64,000 nt of DNA from Portulaca oleracea (lineage: Eukaryota; Streptophyta; Magnoliopsida; Caryophyllales; Portulacaceae), in assembly GCA_029582165.1 (NCBI GenBank), contig CM055893.1, positions 20,336,679 to 20,400,678 on the forward strand, written 5' to 3'. Position numbers and translations under genes: made by a program. Each line of letters starts with the position of its first letter. Position 1 is the stretch's first letter. The notes beneath the pieces were generated by a model. That model was not told the origin of the DNA. It did no database searches and worked only from the letters and a program-made list of their open reading frames with translations. Of the stretch, positions 1 through 12,224 are shown piece after piece.

Positions 1-344
1 TTCTCTTGCACCACATGGACCTTAGATTGCTATTTGGAACCATCTTATAGGCGTAAGTACTCTTCAATACGAAGATGGTTAGCCAAACCTTCAAGAGGTA
101 TAGCCTCTTTCCGGTGCATGAGTGTCCTTTTAGTCTCATTCCAAGAAGGTGGTAACTTGTCAATAATAGAGGATACGATTATAGATTCATCCATGTTCAA
201 ATTATGTTGCTTGAAGTTACTCAAAATACGTTGAATCTCATGGAATTGATCTAGAAATTTTTCTATTATCTTCCATCTTAAACTTCATGAATTGACTAAA
301 AATAAAATTCTTACTTGACGCATCTTCCGACATGTATTTCGTTT
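1..344 (-). pseudogene. Ty1/copia gag (UBN2-type), downstream fragment
   Basis: Read on the minus strand, this stretch continues the copia Gag that starts at 14330. Recognisable UBN2/gag-polypeptide signatures are KLPPSWNETKR and the run ending GLANHLRIEEYLRL. Gag of this type forms the virus-like particle. The frame is broken: a stop follows the segment RKISRSIP, and a shift is needed to reach KLPPSW. The right end abuts the Athila LTR at 345; the flanking 5-mers (cgttt here, cgctt at 13937) form a target duplication with one mismatch. Joined across the insertion, the reading ...LEA/KYMSED... is in frame. The rest of the element lies left of the window. Confidence 0.8.
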
Positions 345-1724
345 TGATACACCGCAAGTGCACTGGTGTACGTGTACCAAATATCAAAGTCGATCCCACA
401 AGGACTTTGCTAACTACACACCAAACTAGCTTCCTATGTGATTACTAAACCGGTCGGGATTTGTTTTAAATTAACTAAATCTACTTCTTATTGCTAAAAA
501 GGCTCAAAACAGGCAAATATTCACACAATTCACAAGTGAAATCGATATGAGAAAAGCGTTCAGGGGATAAAGCCTAAGTCACTCTATGAATCAAACAAGT
601 GGATTGAACATGCATGTCACTAATTTGGTACATTTAAGGGTCGATAATTGAATAATGTTTTCCGTAGCGAGCTTTTGGCAATGAAACGGATTGCTTAGTA
701 AAATTGACCTATTGGACTCTTTATTGTGTCAATTTTATCTAAGTTAAATATTAAATTATCCAATGACCCATAGTTACAAAGTCTTCTATCTCTAGTTCAC
801 TTCATAAACTAGTTTAATCCTAAGGGTTCCGATTATCGAATTTCTCCGTTCGGTACTTCACTCAACAATCTAATACCATATTCTTGATGGCCAGTAAAAA
901 ACAATGACATACATAATCAAAGGATAAATAAAATGCATTCAAACTAGATTAACAAATTTGTTCAATCCAACAAAACTCAATCCATAAGAGAAACTAATAA
1001 GGGTTTATCCCCTAAACTTATAAAAACTACTCACTACTCATGTTCAATTCACTAAACATATGAAATTCTATACTAGAATGCGTGGAAATCTAAAGAAAGA
1101 GGAATAAACCGAGTTGGATTTCAATCCTTGCTTGAATGTAGATCCGCGGGGACTTTTTCTCCTCCACTTCTCTCCAATTCTTGAGAACCGATCTTCCAAA
1201 ACTCAATCAATCTCTCTAACTTCACAATGGACGAATGTGGATGGAAATAAGGACTAAAGGATGGATGAATATGATGATGAGGATCCTGATGAATATCACC
1301 GGATAGCAATTATATCGCATTAAAATGAAGCCGAAACGCCATTTCCGCATTAAACAGGGCCAACACGGGTGATCCCAGGCCAACAGGGTCGTGTCGCATT
1401 CAACAAGGGTCGTGTTGCCTGGACACGGACCGTGCTGGGTCTTTTAGCACCCGTGTTGATGTCAGGCGGCATCCAATGTCTTCTTGGGCCAATGTTTGGG
1501 CCTTGGGGTGGATTTATTCTTCAATTGTGATCCTCTTGGACTCCATACACTTGATTTTAAGCTTGATTTCTTCACTTTAACACCAATTTCCTACAAAATT
1601 ATACCAAACTCCAACCAAGCATAAAATAGAGAATTCGAGTATAAAAATAATACATTCATATCAATAATCACTCAAACTAACTCTAAATAACCCAAGATCA
1701 CATATATATAAAATACACTTATCA
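345..1724 (-). repeat. Athila element 3' LTR (1380 bp)
   Basis: It begins TGATACACCGC and ends CACTTATCA, matching 12504-13936 along its whole length. Relative to the other LTR it lacks about 53 bp near 1433, deleted between similar accgtg/accagtg words. It carries the dyad words of the family (ACACGGGTCGTGT type) at about 1360-1475. Confidence 0.93.
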
Positions 1725-1764
1725 AATCCCCCCATGCTTATACCTTGCTTGTCCCTAAGCAAGG
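1725..1764 (-). promoter_or_regulatory. Polypurine tract and upstream hairpin
   Basis: On the minus strand the tract AGCATGGGGGGATT ends exactly at the 3' LTR, as expected for the primer of plus-strand DNA synthesis. Immediately upstream, 1743-1764 is a perfect 8-bp hairpin, CCTTGCTT-gtccct-AAGCAAGG. The same hairpin-then-tract arrangement occurs at 36111-36149 and 25142-25178. Confidence 0.85.
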
Positions 1765-3756
1765 CTAATACTCACAAATAAAATAGAAAACAAAGAAAAG
1801 AACGAAAATAGAAAATAAATGGGACAAAATGACTCAAGTCAAAAGGAAAAAGTTTCAAAGTAAAATTGAAAAATTTATTTACAAATCTCCTTAGGAAAGC
1901 ATCGATAAGACATTCAATTAATCCAACTTAATCAAGCATAGCCCAAGTATGAATGAAAGTTTATATACAAGAGAAAATGAAACCATAGAAAGAATTACAA
2001 AAACCGTACCTATCAAGATCAAACTAATCACCCTCCTAATCACAAATGAAACAAACAAGCACACAATAATAGATGAAACTAGGTAATTGAGAGCAACCTC
2101 ACTTTAGGGAATGTTGAAACACTCCACTCATGTGTTTGAAAAATAATATTCAATGAAAGTGCACTCAATACTCATTCACAAAGCAACATTCTACCATTAG
2201 CTTGCAAATAATCTCAATTCTCTACCGCTAAAATGCAATGTACAGTGATAATCAAGAGGACTTCCAAATGGGTTGTAATGGGGCTAAGGTTAAGGGTAAG
2301 GAGTGGAAATAAATTTGGGAAAGCGGAGCTAAGAGCCAATACTTGGAGTATAAACCTCACCAAATTGCACAAAAACTCTCTCACCTTATATTCATATCAA
2401 TGCATCCCATATTCAAGTAGAAAATGCCTCAACTCAAAGAAAAATAAACTATCAAACTACTAACACTTTTTTTTTCCTTTTTTTTCATTTCTCTGATTTT
2501 TATTTTTTATTTTTTTGCTTTTTTTTCTCTTTTTTTCAATTTCAATTCAAACTCAAAGTTATATATACATCAATAGGGCAATTCCAAGTCAACCCATATC
2601 AAGCAACAATGGGGAGCAATCTCAAGATCTTCAACTTCACAACATTCCCAACAAAATCAAACCACAAAATTCACCACAATCAACCCAACTTTCACACTCT
2701 AACACTACAAGCAATGGCTTAAGGGTAGGAAATTCAATATTTGACCATGGGTTAAGATATAGGTAATCAAAAGAAAAAGTGATTAAAGGCTAAAAGAAGG
2801 TTGAAAGCGGATATTAACATGTAAATGGTGGCATTTTGGTTTTGTAGCTAAAATATATACAAGAATGCCTCTATCATATTATGAAAGCATAAGCAAAAAT
2901 GCAGTTTCAAAGAGATGCATCGCAAGTTCTAGAGAATGAAAACAATGGATGAGTCACACGTGGAAATATGAGACTAATAAAAATGATTAGTCATTGTAAG
3001 TCTTTGTGGTCTCACGGGTTAAAGCTCTCAAATAAACCTAGCTCAAGTAGATGTATATGTGCTAAGCTCATTCCAAAAGATCTCAAAAGGGCAATCAATC
3101 ATTACTATCAAAGTACAATTCTAAACTCTCTATGTTTTCACAACTCTTTTTAAAACTTTAATTCATAAAAGGGCTAGATGTATATGTGTTAAACTCATTC
3201 CAAAAGATCTCAAAAGGGCAATCAATTATTACTATCAAAGTACAATTCTAAACTCTCTATGTTTTCACAACTCTTTTCAAAACTTTAATTCACAAAAGGG
3301 CTATACAAGACTAAATCAAATCAAAAGGAAACTTATCTAGCTTTAATTCATCACCGGAGAATTTTATTCACTAATCCTATCTTAACCTAATTTTTTTCTT
3401 TTCTTTTTCAATTTTTTTTTTTTTTGAAAATTTTAAAGTTTTCTGATTTTTTTCTTTTTCAAAAACTAAAATCAAAAGTCAAATGGAAAACTAGAAAATA
3501 AAGACTAAAAACTATGAAAAAGAAAGAAAATAAAATCTAGTATGATACTAACTAATGCAAAACTAACTGGATGCAAAATATTTACAAATGATAGCTAAAA
3601 TTTAGAAAAATCAAAAAGAAAAACTAAACTAAACTAAAGAAAAACTAAAGAAACAAAACTAAAACTAAAACTAACAAACTAAAAGAAAACAAAAAATAAA
3701 AGAAAAACAAAAATTAAAATCATATACACAAAGATGAAAGCACAAAATTTTCAAAT
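1765..3756 (-). other. Athila 3' untranslated region with tandem duplication
   Basis: No supported gene. The stretch is AT-rich with long T/A tracts (2465-2530, 3395-3430) and is homologous, in reverse, to 34351-36135 of the second Athila relative. A 127-bp unit is tandemly duplicated at 3048-3174 and 3175-3301, with few differences. Short ORFs at 2233-2766 and 2968-3153 have no recognisable domain and look like chance frames. Confidence 0.7.
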
Positions 3757-3774
3757 TAATCCCCCCATGCTTGG
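3757..3774 (-). promoter_or_regulatory. Internal polypurine-like tract
   Basis: Minus strand reads CCAAGCATGGGGGGATTA, nearly identical to the functional tract at 1725 but about 2 kb inside the element. The second Athila relative has the same extra tract at 34335-34350, so it is a conserved feature of the family. It could prime additional plus-strand synthesis; that role is inferred. Confidence 0.65.
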
Positions 3775-3837
3775 ACAAAGTATTATCCTCAATGCATAAT
3801 ACAATAATAAGCTAGCACGAAGGGGAAAACATGAGAA

Positions 3838-5540
3838 TCACTGAGGTGGTGGTGGAGGAGGTGGGTAAGGATATTGGTGAGGGTAGTTCAACTGCCAATC
3901 GCGCATCGCTTACATCATCTCGAGCATGCGTGCTTGCTCGACAGCTTGGGCGACGTTGGCTTGGTCAAGAAGGTCAAGCCTCTCAAAAATACTAGTTTGG
4001 TTTTGTAAATCAAAAAATTACTTAGAGGTACCCTAACTTTTGAAGAAACAATTTTTAGGTACCCTAACTTTTCAAAACTAATTTTGGGGTACCCTTACTT
4101 TTAGGATTAGAAATTACTAGGTGAATTCCCGGCGAAACTCCGATTGATTCAAATCATTTTCGTCCACAAAAACAAAGGGCATTTTCGTCCACAAAAACAC
4201 TTAATCAATTTTCCGCCTAAAACTCACCGGTGAATTCAAATCATTGGTCGAAAATTCACCTAATTATTTCTAATTCTAAAAGTTAGGGTACCCCAAAATT
4301 AGTTTTTAAAAGTTGAGGTACCAGAAAAACATTTCACCAAAAATTAGGGTACCCCTTAGTAATTTTCCCAATAGGTTCGAAAATAACCAAACTCATTTTC
4401 CCAATAGGTTCTAAGGGAGACATGGTCCGCACGCAAAGAATTAAAATTATCTTGGAAATCAAAAGCGGCGGCGGGACCTTCTTCATAATCCCCACCACCC
4501 TCGTGATGAGGAGGCGAAGGAACTTGGTCGGGAATAGGGTGAGGGGTTGGAATGGGTGCGTTAGGAAGGAAAAGAATATTCGGGGGCTCTTGAATGGTAA
4601 GGTTCGGATGAGGAAGCCTCATCAACTCATTGTTAAGATACACCCACCAAACTTCTTCCCCTCTTAACTTGCACATTTTCATGTCTCTAATAGCCCTACC
4701 ATCTAAGGTCATTTGGCCCTCTACCCTATCTTGCTCGTGACGAGCCGGATCCCAACCAAAGTGCCTAGCCAAAATCGTTAGCAACCCACCAATAACTATA
4801 TCAACTTTTGTGTGAGATGTGATGCGGGTTAAATGCGTGGAAAAAAGAGCGGCGGGGTTAACTTCAGGTCGTGCATAATACATACCCCACACCGTGTAGA
4901 ATTCAGCTTGGGCCGCAACATTCATACTATCCCCCCGACCAAATAACCCACAAGCAAGGATGCGCTGCGTGTAACGGAACACGGGGTTCCGTATGTGCGT
5001 GCACTTAGACCTACTCGGGTTGTAGTTAGTCCTAGTTGTGGTGAACTGCCAAAATACATTGGGGTTCCACTCGGATAAAGGGGGCACATCTCGTGTGGCG
5101 ACACCTTGGACAACTGGTAAACGAAAGATCTGAGCAAATTGGGCGAGAGTCAATTGATGTTCCTCTTCATCTATACTAAAGGTAATCCTACCCTCTTGTG
5201 TCCTAAGGTTCACGTCAAAGGTGCTAAGCACCTCTAGGGTAAGGTTCCTATAGGTAGGCACTCTCATCCTTGCAAAATCCAACATCCCTTTTCTATTTAA
5301 AAGCCATTCTACATCATCTAGCATGCCAGTGGTTTGTAAAAACGGCTCATGCATGTAACGAGTAGGGATTATGTTGCGCTTAGACAAAGCAAGCTAACGC
5401 TCAAATTGAACACTTTCTAAATTAAAAGGGTTGTTACCCCGCGTTTGCCGGGAGGACGATCCCGCTTTGCCCTTGCCTTTGTCACCGTTGTCCCCTTTTC
5501 GCTTCTTTGATGCTTGCTCCTCACCACGCGAAGTCCTGAC
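3838..5540 (-). pseudogene. Athila ORF1-family protein in the env position, interrupted
   Basis: The main open frame is 5387-4356 (343 codons). It matches what I know of the Athila ORF-1 (PF03078) family: RNIIPTRYMHEPF near the N-terminus, DVEWLLNRKGML, an F-R-L-P segment, and a proline-rich tail. The family's function is not established; its place after integrase is the env-like slot of Athila elements. The frame continues upstream to about 5540 (basic segment KKRKGDNGDKGKGK) through one TAG, so the annotated Met is not the original start. The true C-terminus, a proline run ending at 3838, lies beyond a foldback insertion (about 4013-4368) and one further stop. A short direct repeat encoding RTYWEN flanks the insertion edge. 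Confidence 0.8.
4013..4368. mobile_element. Foldback-type MITE inside the env-position ORF
   Basis: The two halves are inverted copies of about 130 bp. Left reads AAATTACTTAGAGGTACCC; the right half, reversed, reads GAAAATTACTAAGGGGTACC. The word GGTACCCTAACTTTT recurs several times in each arm. There is no coding capacity. Target duplication is not clear. It separates the main ORF1 frame from its proline-rich end. The superfamily cannot be told from the sequence alone. Confidence 0.7.
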
Positions 5541-7056
5541 CAAATTTTACTCAAAATATACAAGCTAAAAAGTTAGTGATTACAAAGGGTAACAAAGAAA
5601 AGAAACTAAAACTAAGACTCTACATAAACTAATCCTAGATGTATTTACAGAGGACTCAAAGCAATCTAAATTCTAAAGTATCAAAGACCCTCAAACTTTA
5701 AGCACTACTTTCAATTAAACTAAATCTAGACTAAGTCTAATTCAAATTCTATAGAACTAAAGACTCTTACTAAGCTAAACTAAGTTATACTACTCTAGGC
5801 ACTTAACATGTACAACATTATAAAACACTAAATCACCACAATTAGAGACTAAACTAAGGTAACTAACCAAACTAAGCTAAGACCTTAATAACTAAAGTAA
5901 ACTAAAATCAGAAAACATAAACTAAACTAAACGAATACTAAGTTAAACAACTAACTTAAGATAAAAAAAACAACTAATACACACCCTAAACAAAACTAAA
6001 ACAGAAAATCAAAATATACACATGAAAATCCACACTTCAAAAAGCTTGAAACACAACAATGGTGGACAACAATGGTGATTCATATATTACACAAAAATTG
6101 AAAAAAAAAACGAAAATATAAAATGAAAATAAACTAAATAAAACAAAGAAGTTAGAAAAACCAAACCTTGTTACACTTGAAGGAGAAGAAAAGAGCTTGA
6201 ATGTGGGTGAAAATGGAGGTTTTTGGTTATGGAGGTGGAATGGGGTGAAAATGGAGTGAAGGGTATGAGGATGAGATTGGTGGGATCTGAAAGAAGAAGG
6301 AAAAAAAAATGAAGAATGGAAGAAAAATGGAGTGATTTGGGAGAGAATTGAGGGAGATGGAGCAAAAAGAATGATGGAGTAAGAAGGTGGTAGCTATGGA
6401 GTTAGAGGGAGATGGAGGAAGTATGGAGGTAGAGGAAGAGTAATGAGTTAGTGAGGGAGCTAGGGTTACACGGGTAAGAAGGGGGCCCAAACGGACAAAA
6501 TTGAAAAACAAATAAAAAGAAAGCGAGGAAACGGGTGAAAAACCCTTGTTACCTGATGATGGGGTCCAACACGGATCATGTTAAATTAACACGGTCCTTG
6601 TTGACCCGTGTGCACGAAATCTAACTCTCTGGAAGGCAACACGGGTCGTGCTAGGGTCAGCACGATTCGTGTTGTCCTTGTTCTTCGCCTTTTGAACTCG
6701 GGTTCGAATCCTCACTCTACTTCTACCTCTTCTTTTGTATTTCACTCAATTCCCTCATTCTTTTTTTCACTCATTCTTGATCTCTTTTCTTTTGAACTCT
6801 CTTATTTTTCCTCCTCTCTTATTTTTTCTTCCTTTTTTTTCAGATTTTTTTCCTTTTTTTATTTCTCTAAAACTAATACCTCAAAAAGAAAAATAAAATA
6901 TAAACCCTAAAAAAAATCCTAGAAAAAGAAAATAAAAAGGTGAAAAATCCTAATTCTAGAAAAAATATGGAAAAATCTATAAAAATCAAAATAAAAAGAA
7001 GAAAAATAAGGAAAAATTTTAGAAAATCCTAAAAATGAAAATAAAATCGAAAAGAG
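5541..7056 (-). other. Spacer between integrase and env-position ORF
   Basis: No supported gene. On the minus strand this is a leader with long pyrimidine tracts (6170-6480, 6720-6860), which could serve splicing of a subgenomic mRNA for the downstream ORF. Dyad words of the ACACGG-N-N-CGTGT type cluster at about 6567-6685, the same word as in the LTRs. The translated ORF at 6227-6511 is low-complexity and probably not a protein. Confidence 0.6.
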
Positions 7057-7074
7057 CTTGGGTTGCCTCCCAAG
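7057..7074 (-). promoter_or_regulatory. Conserved hairpin downstream of pol
   Basis: A perfect 6-bp stem, CTTGGG-ttgcct-CCCAAG, lies just after the integrase frame. It sits in a conserved block (minus strand GCGCTTCTTGGGAGGCAACC) that recurs at 34168-34191 in the second Athila relative, although that element has lost its whole RT-integrase region. Possible roles are processing, export or splice control of the 3' message; this is inference. Confidence 0.65.
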
Positions 7075-7113
7075 AAGCGCTTGTTTAATGTTCTAAGCTT
7101 GACATAGTACCTC

Positions 7114-8160
7114 TTAAACCACACCGGGGGTAGTTAGGGTGATGTCACCTCCTTCCTCTATAGGTTGACCAACAAAATAGGGCTTGAGTCTTTGCCCATT
7201 GACCTTAAACGATCCCTTTTGCTCATCCCAAACCTCCACCGCACCATGGGGAAAGACTTTCAACACTCGGAAAGGCCCCGACCATCGAGACTTCAACTTG
7301 CCTGGGAATAATTTCAACCTAGAGTTGAAGAGAAGCACCATATCTCCTTCTTCAAACCGCTTCTTCATGATATGCTTGTCATGGCATTGCTTTGTTCTCT
7401 CCTTGTAAATCCGGGAACTCTCATAGGCCTCCAATCTGAACTCATCCAACTCTTGAAGTTGCAACAATCTTCTTTCTCCCACCAACTTTTGATCAAAGTT
7501 AAGGGTTTGGATAGCCTAATATGCCTTGTGCTCCAACTCAACCGGCAAATGACACAACTTTCCAAAGACTAACCGGTTTTGAGTAGTGCCAAAAGGAGTC
7601 TTGAATGCGGTCTGGTAAGCCGATAATGCATCATCAAGCTTGAGTGACCAATCCTTCCTCGATCTACTAACCGTCTTCTCCAAGATACTCTTCACTTCCC
7701 GGATGGAAAGCTCAACTTGGCCACTAGTTTGGGGGTGATAAGGAGTAGCAACCTTGTGAGTAACCCCATACTTAGCCAAAAGAGCATCTAAGGGCTTATT
7801 GCAAAAGTGAGTGCCATTGTCACTCAATAAAGCCCTTGGAGTTCCAAATCTCGTGAAAATATTCTTCTTGAGGAACTTGATCACCACCTTGGAGTCATTA
7901 GTAGGGGTAGCAATGGCTTCCACCCACTTAGAAACATAATCTACCGCGACCAAGATGTAGAGATTGTTATGAGAAGGGGGAAAAGGACCCATGAAGTCAA
8001 TCCCCCACACATCAAATAGCTCCACTTCTAGTATGCCCTTTTGAGGCATCTCATTCCGCTTTGAAATACTTCCCGTTCGTTGGCACTTATCACATGAAAG
8101 CAAAAACTCCTTGTATCTTTGGAAAAGGGTTGCCAATAGAATCCCGCTTGAAGTACCTTC
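7114..8160 (-). pseudogene. Athila integrase (zinc finger, DDE core, C-terminal domain)
   Basis: Integrase inserts the cDNA into host DNA. The HHCC finger is split: the histidine half ([12 protein letters not shown]) lies in the RT frame near 8190-8230, the cysteine half (SCDKCQRTG) at the start of this one. The core keeps Asp in GIDFMGP, Asp in SDNGTHF and Glu in SGQVEL, so the catalytic triad is present. The C-terminal part, in another frame (7485-7114), has the typical [20 protein letters not shown] and W-SGPF. At least two frameshifts (near 8150 and 7500) make it a pseudogene. Confidence 0.88.
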
Positions 8161-9934
8161 GCGATGGTCTTGTCCGTGCTAAAATGACCTCCACTTTTGG
8201 TTGAGTGGCAATGGTGAAGCACACTTTTCACCTCATCTTCCGCTAAGCACCTTCTATAGACCCAATCACCACATAGCTTGTAAAGGAGGGGCTCCTCCAA
8301 AACATATCTCTTCACATCCGAGAAGAACTTCTTCCTTTGTTGGTATGACATATCCGGGGGCAAAGCACCACACACAATGTAGTTCACAAAATCTACATAC
8401 CAAGGAGTGGCTTGATGGGCAAGAGCGAAGAGTTGCTCATAGGAGAAAGAATCACCAATCGGAAGCTCATCTTCATCACTAGTGGCTTCAAGTTGCAACC
8501 TAGAAAGATGGTCCGCCACAACATTTTGCAAACCCGGCTTGTCACGGATCTCAATGTCAAACTCTTGGAGCAACAAAACCCATCGAATGAGTCGGGGTTT
8601 CGAATTCGCTTTCGTCATGAGATGTCGAATTGCGACATGATCCGTGTAGATAATAACCTTCGAATTGATGAGATAGGATCGAAACTTATCCAGGCCAAAG
8701 ACCACCGCCAAGAATTCCTTCTCGGTGGTAGTGTAGTTGACTTGGGCCCCATCCAATGTTCTACTAGCATAGTAGATAACATAGGGCTTGTTGTCCTTCC
8801 TATGCCCCAAAACAGCCCCTACCGCATAGTCACTTGCATCACACATTACTTCGAAGGGTAAGGACCAATCCGGTGCTTGAACTATAGGGGCGGTAACCAA
8901 AGCTTTCTTTAACCTGTCAAAAGCACTCAAACATTCCTCAATAAATTCAAAGGGCACATCCTTGATGAGCAAATGAGTGAGAGGTTTTGCAATTTTTGAA
9001 AAATCTTTTATGAACCGCCGGTAAAAACCAACGTGTCCAAGAAAACTCCTCACACTCTTTACCGAAGTAGGTGGTGGCAATTTTTCAATCACCTCCACCT
9101 TTGCTCTATCAACTTCGATGCCCTTAGAAGAAACCACATGACCTAGCACAACTCCTTCTTGTACCATAAAATGACATATTTCCCAATTTAAGACCAAATT
9201 AACTTCTTCACATATTTTTAGCACTTTTGTAAGATTATGCAAACAATGATCAAATGAAGTGCCGTAAACAGAGAAGCCATTCATAAAAACCTCCATAATG
9301 TCCTATATAAACTCAGAGAAAATGACCATCATGCATCTTTGAAAAGTAGCGGGCGCATTACACAACCCGAAAGGCATTCTCCTATATGCAAATGTTCCAT
9401 AAGGACATGTAAAGGTGGTCTTTTCTTGGTCATTGGGGTGAATAGGGATTTGGAAAAAGCCCGAATATCCATCTAATCAATTCACATTCGCCAACCCCTG
9501 ACAGTTTTAGTGGGAATTAATTCATTTTTCTCATTTTTAACTACCGTCATTCCCCCTTTCTTAGGCACAACATCAACCGGGCTCACCCACTCAACAACTT
9601 CAAGACCTATTTCTTAACAACCTCTTTCATATTAGGGTTAAGTCTCCTTTGGCGCTCTCTAGAAGGTTTAAAATTATCCTCCATGAGGATGCGATGCATG
9701 CAAAATGAAGGATGAATACCCCTAAGGTCATCTATAGTGTATCCTATGGCCTTTTTATGCAATCTCAAAACTTATAATAGAGAAGAAATTTCAGATTCAC
9801 TCAAATTCGCATTCACAATCACAGGATATGTGGAATTCGGGCCAAGGAACTCATACCTCAATGAAGAAGGAAGAGGTTTCATTTCTACTTCGGGAGCTTT
9901 CTTCTCAACTTGCTTTGGCTCCTCTTCGATCTGA
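8161..9934 (-). pseudogene. Athila reverse transcriptase and RNase H, defective
   Basis: RNase H is well preserved: [22 protein letters not shown] and [10 protein letters not shown] carry its acidic residues. The RT thumb and connection are readable ([16 protein letters not shown], [13 protein letters not shown]). The RT active site, normally F-x-DD in this group, reads [11 protein letters not shown], so both catalytic aspartates are lost. Upstream pieces (PYGTFAYRRMPFGLCNAP; VVPKKGGMTVVKNEKNELIP) are recognisable, but sequence between RGW and DGYSGF is deleted and stops occur. N-terminal Athila RT motifs (SLRYEFLGPN, DDLRGIHPSFCMH) extend to about 9934. Confidence 0.88.
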
Positions 9935-10121
9935 GCTCTTCCTTCTTTTCAAAACCCAGAGGGATTTGAGGGGTAAACTCTAACAATTTAGCACAATTAG
10001 CTACCTCAGGGCAATCATCCTGCAAAGATCCATCAACCAACAAACATAGCTCAAGTGGATCACTTGACTTGGGATTAGATTCAAATTCCCTCACTATTCC
10101 TTCAATAGAATCAATGAAATT

Positions 10122-10844
10122 TCAATCATCGGAAATAGAAGGAAATTTGCAAGCATTGTTCACATTAAACTCAATCTTATCATCCCCTATTTCAAAAGTC
10201 ATTTTGCCATTTTTCACATCCACACAACACCCCGAAGTGGCCATGGAAGGCCTCCCAAGAATGATAGGGGTGCGCAAATCCTCATCCATGTCAAGCACAA
10301 CAAAATTCACAGGCACAAAAATGTCTCGCACCTTGATAGGGACATCTTCAAGAATACCCATTAGGTATTTCACAGAACGATCAACAAGTTGCAAAGACAT
10401 GGAAGTGGGTTTCAACTCACCCAATCCAAGTTTTTTAGATAATGAAAGGGGCATCAAATTCACACTAGACCCTAAATTACACAAAGCACGATCGATGAAC
10501 ACATTACCAACAACACAAGGAATAGTGAAGCTCCCGGGATCCTTAAGCTGAGGTGGAAGCTTATTTTGAATCACAACGCTACAATTATCACTCAAAGCCA
10601 TTATCTCATGTCCCTCTAGCTTTCTTTTGTTTGATAAAATCTCTTTTAAAAATTTAGCATAAGTGGGCATTTGAGACAAAGCCTCGGTAAAGGGTATGCT
10701 TATTTCGAGTTTCTTAATGACTTCCAAAAAATTCCCAAATTGTTTGTCAAGTTTGTGGGAATGGCAAAGGTGGTTTATAAATCCTTTGGGAAATTTCTTG
10801 GGAATCATTAAGATTCTCCTTATCATTTTGCACATGCACATCAA
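10122..10844 (-). pseudogene. Athila aspartic protease region
   Basis: The frame encodes the retropepsin-like segment that follows Gag in this lineage: LKDPGSFTIPC, then IDRALCNLGSSVNLMP, then RTPIILGRPSMAT. The catalytic motif is normally D-L-G or D-V-G; here it reads N-L-G, so the catalytic Asp is replaced by Asn. The second element (31591-34134) keeps D-V-G at the same place. The frame overlaps the gag frame by about 100 bp, indicating a frameshift between them. Confidence 0.85.
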
Positions 10845-12224
10845 TCAAAGTCTCATTAGAGGGAACGGATTCCTCCTCATTCACAACAACATTTTCAGCA
10901 TCTTTCACAACATCATTAGGCACATCAATCATAACATGCTCAATCCTAGTTCCCTTAGGTTCGCCTAATTGTGTCCCACTTCTCAAAGTTATGGCTTGGC
11001 ATTGAGCATTAGGGTTAGGGACATGTTGTCCAGGAAGTGATCCTGGAGGGGGAGGGGTAGAAGCACTAGCTTGGTTGGCAATTTGGGTTTCAAGCATATG
11101 GTTATGTGTGGTCAACAAATCAACTCTAGTTGCCAAAGCTTTTATAACCTCATCTTGCCTCTTTTGGTGCTCAAATTGCCTTTGTTGGGCTTGAATGAGG
11201 TTTCCTAATATGGCTTCTACGTTCTTTAGGTTTGGGGACTGAGATTGGCTTTGTCCTTGGGGAGGTCTTTGGCCTTGATGGGCACTTAAATGATTACTAT
11301 TTCGGTAAGAAAAATTCGGGTGATTTCTCAAACCGGGTTGGTAAGCATTCGGGTTACCAATATAATTGGCTTGTTCATTAGGATCTACACCACCCATCCC
11401 GTTTGGACAAAACAAGGTCTCATGCTCATTCGAATGACAAGAAGAACATTGAACTTGAGGGGGAGGGGTAACATTCACATTCATTTTATCCATCTTTTCA
11501 GTTAATGCGTCTAATTTAGCGTATAAAAGAGTGATAGCATCTACCTCATACTTACCTCCCGTTCGTGTGGAATGGGCTTAGACCATTGGTAGCTATTCAC
11601 GAACATTTGCTCGATGAGTTCATGGAGCTCTTCCACGGTCTTACTCATAATGTCTACTCCTGCCGCTGCCAATATGTTGGCTCTCAAATTGTCATCCACT
11701 CCGTTGTAGAACGCTTGAGTCGGCACCCAAGACTCGAATCCATGTTGGGGGCATTTCCTCAAGAGGTCCTTGAACCTCTCCCATGCATCATAGAGGCTCT
11801 CTCTCGACTCTGGAACGAATGTAGAGATTTGATTCCTAAGGCTTGTCAACTTGTTAGGCGGAAAGTATTTCGCCACAAATTGACTAGCAAGTTAATCAAA
11901 GGTGGTGATGGTGGTGGTCGCCGGTAGGGAATCCAACCATTCCCATGCCTTTCCTTCTAGTGAGAAAGGGAAAAGCCGGAGTTTGATGGTGTCCTCCGTC
12001 GCTCCATTCGCCTTGAACGTCTCACATGCTTGCCGAAAGATGCGGAGATGCCGGTTAGGGTCTTCATTGGGAAGGCCATGAAATGGTGAGGCCTTCACCA
12101 AGTTGATGAGGGAGCTCTTCAACTCAAAGTCGTGCACGTTCACTCCCGGCGCATTGATGGCAGTGGGCTGATTTGCGACTGGGGGAGTCACACATTGCCC
12201 AAAAGTACATCTTGGCTGGGCCAT
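10747..12224 (-). pseudogene. Athila Gag (capsid and zinc knuckle)
   Basis: Gag builds the particle and packages RNA. Three frames together give the domains in order: N-terminus at 12224; retrotransposon-gag core (SPFHGLPNEDPNRHL, LRLFPFSLEGKAWEWL, LYDAWERFKDLLRKCP); an NSYQW segment; a CCHC zinc knuckle (CSSCHSNEHETLFC); a coiled Q-rich stretch; and AITLRSGTQLGEP before protease. Frameshifts near 11880 and 11520 break it. The start is the Met of MAQPRC at 12224, about 280 nt after the LTR. Confidence 0.9.

Noticed and set aside
6227..6511. 94-codon minus-strand ORF
   Set aside because: Low-complexity Ser/Pro/Phe reading of a pyrimidine-rich leader; overlaps another equally long frame.
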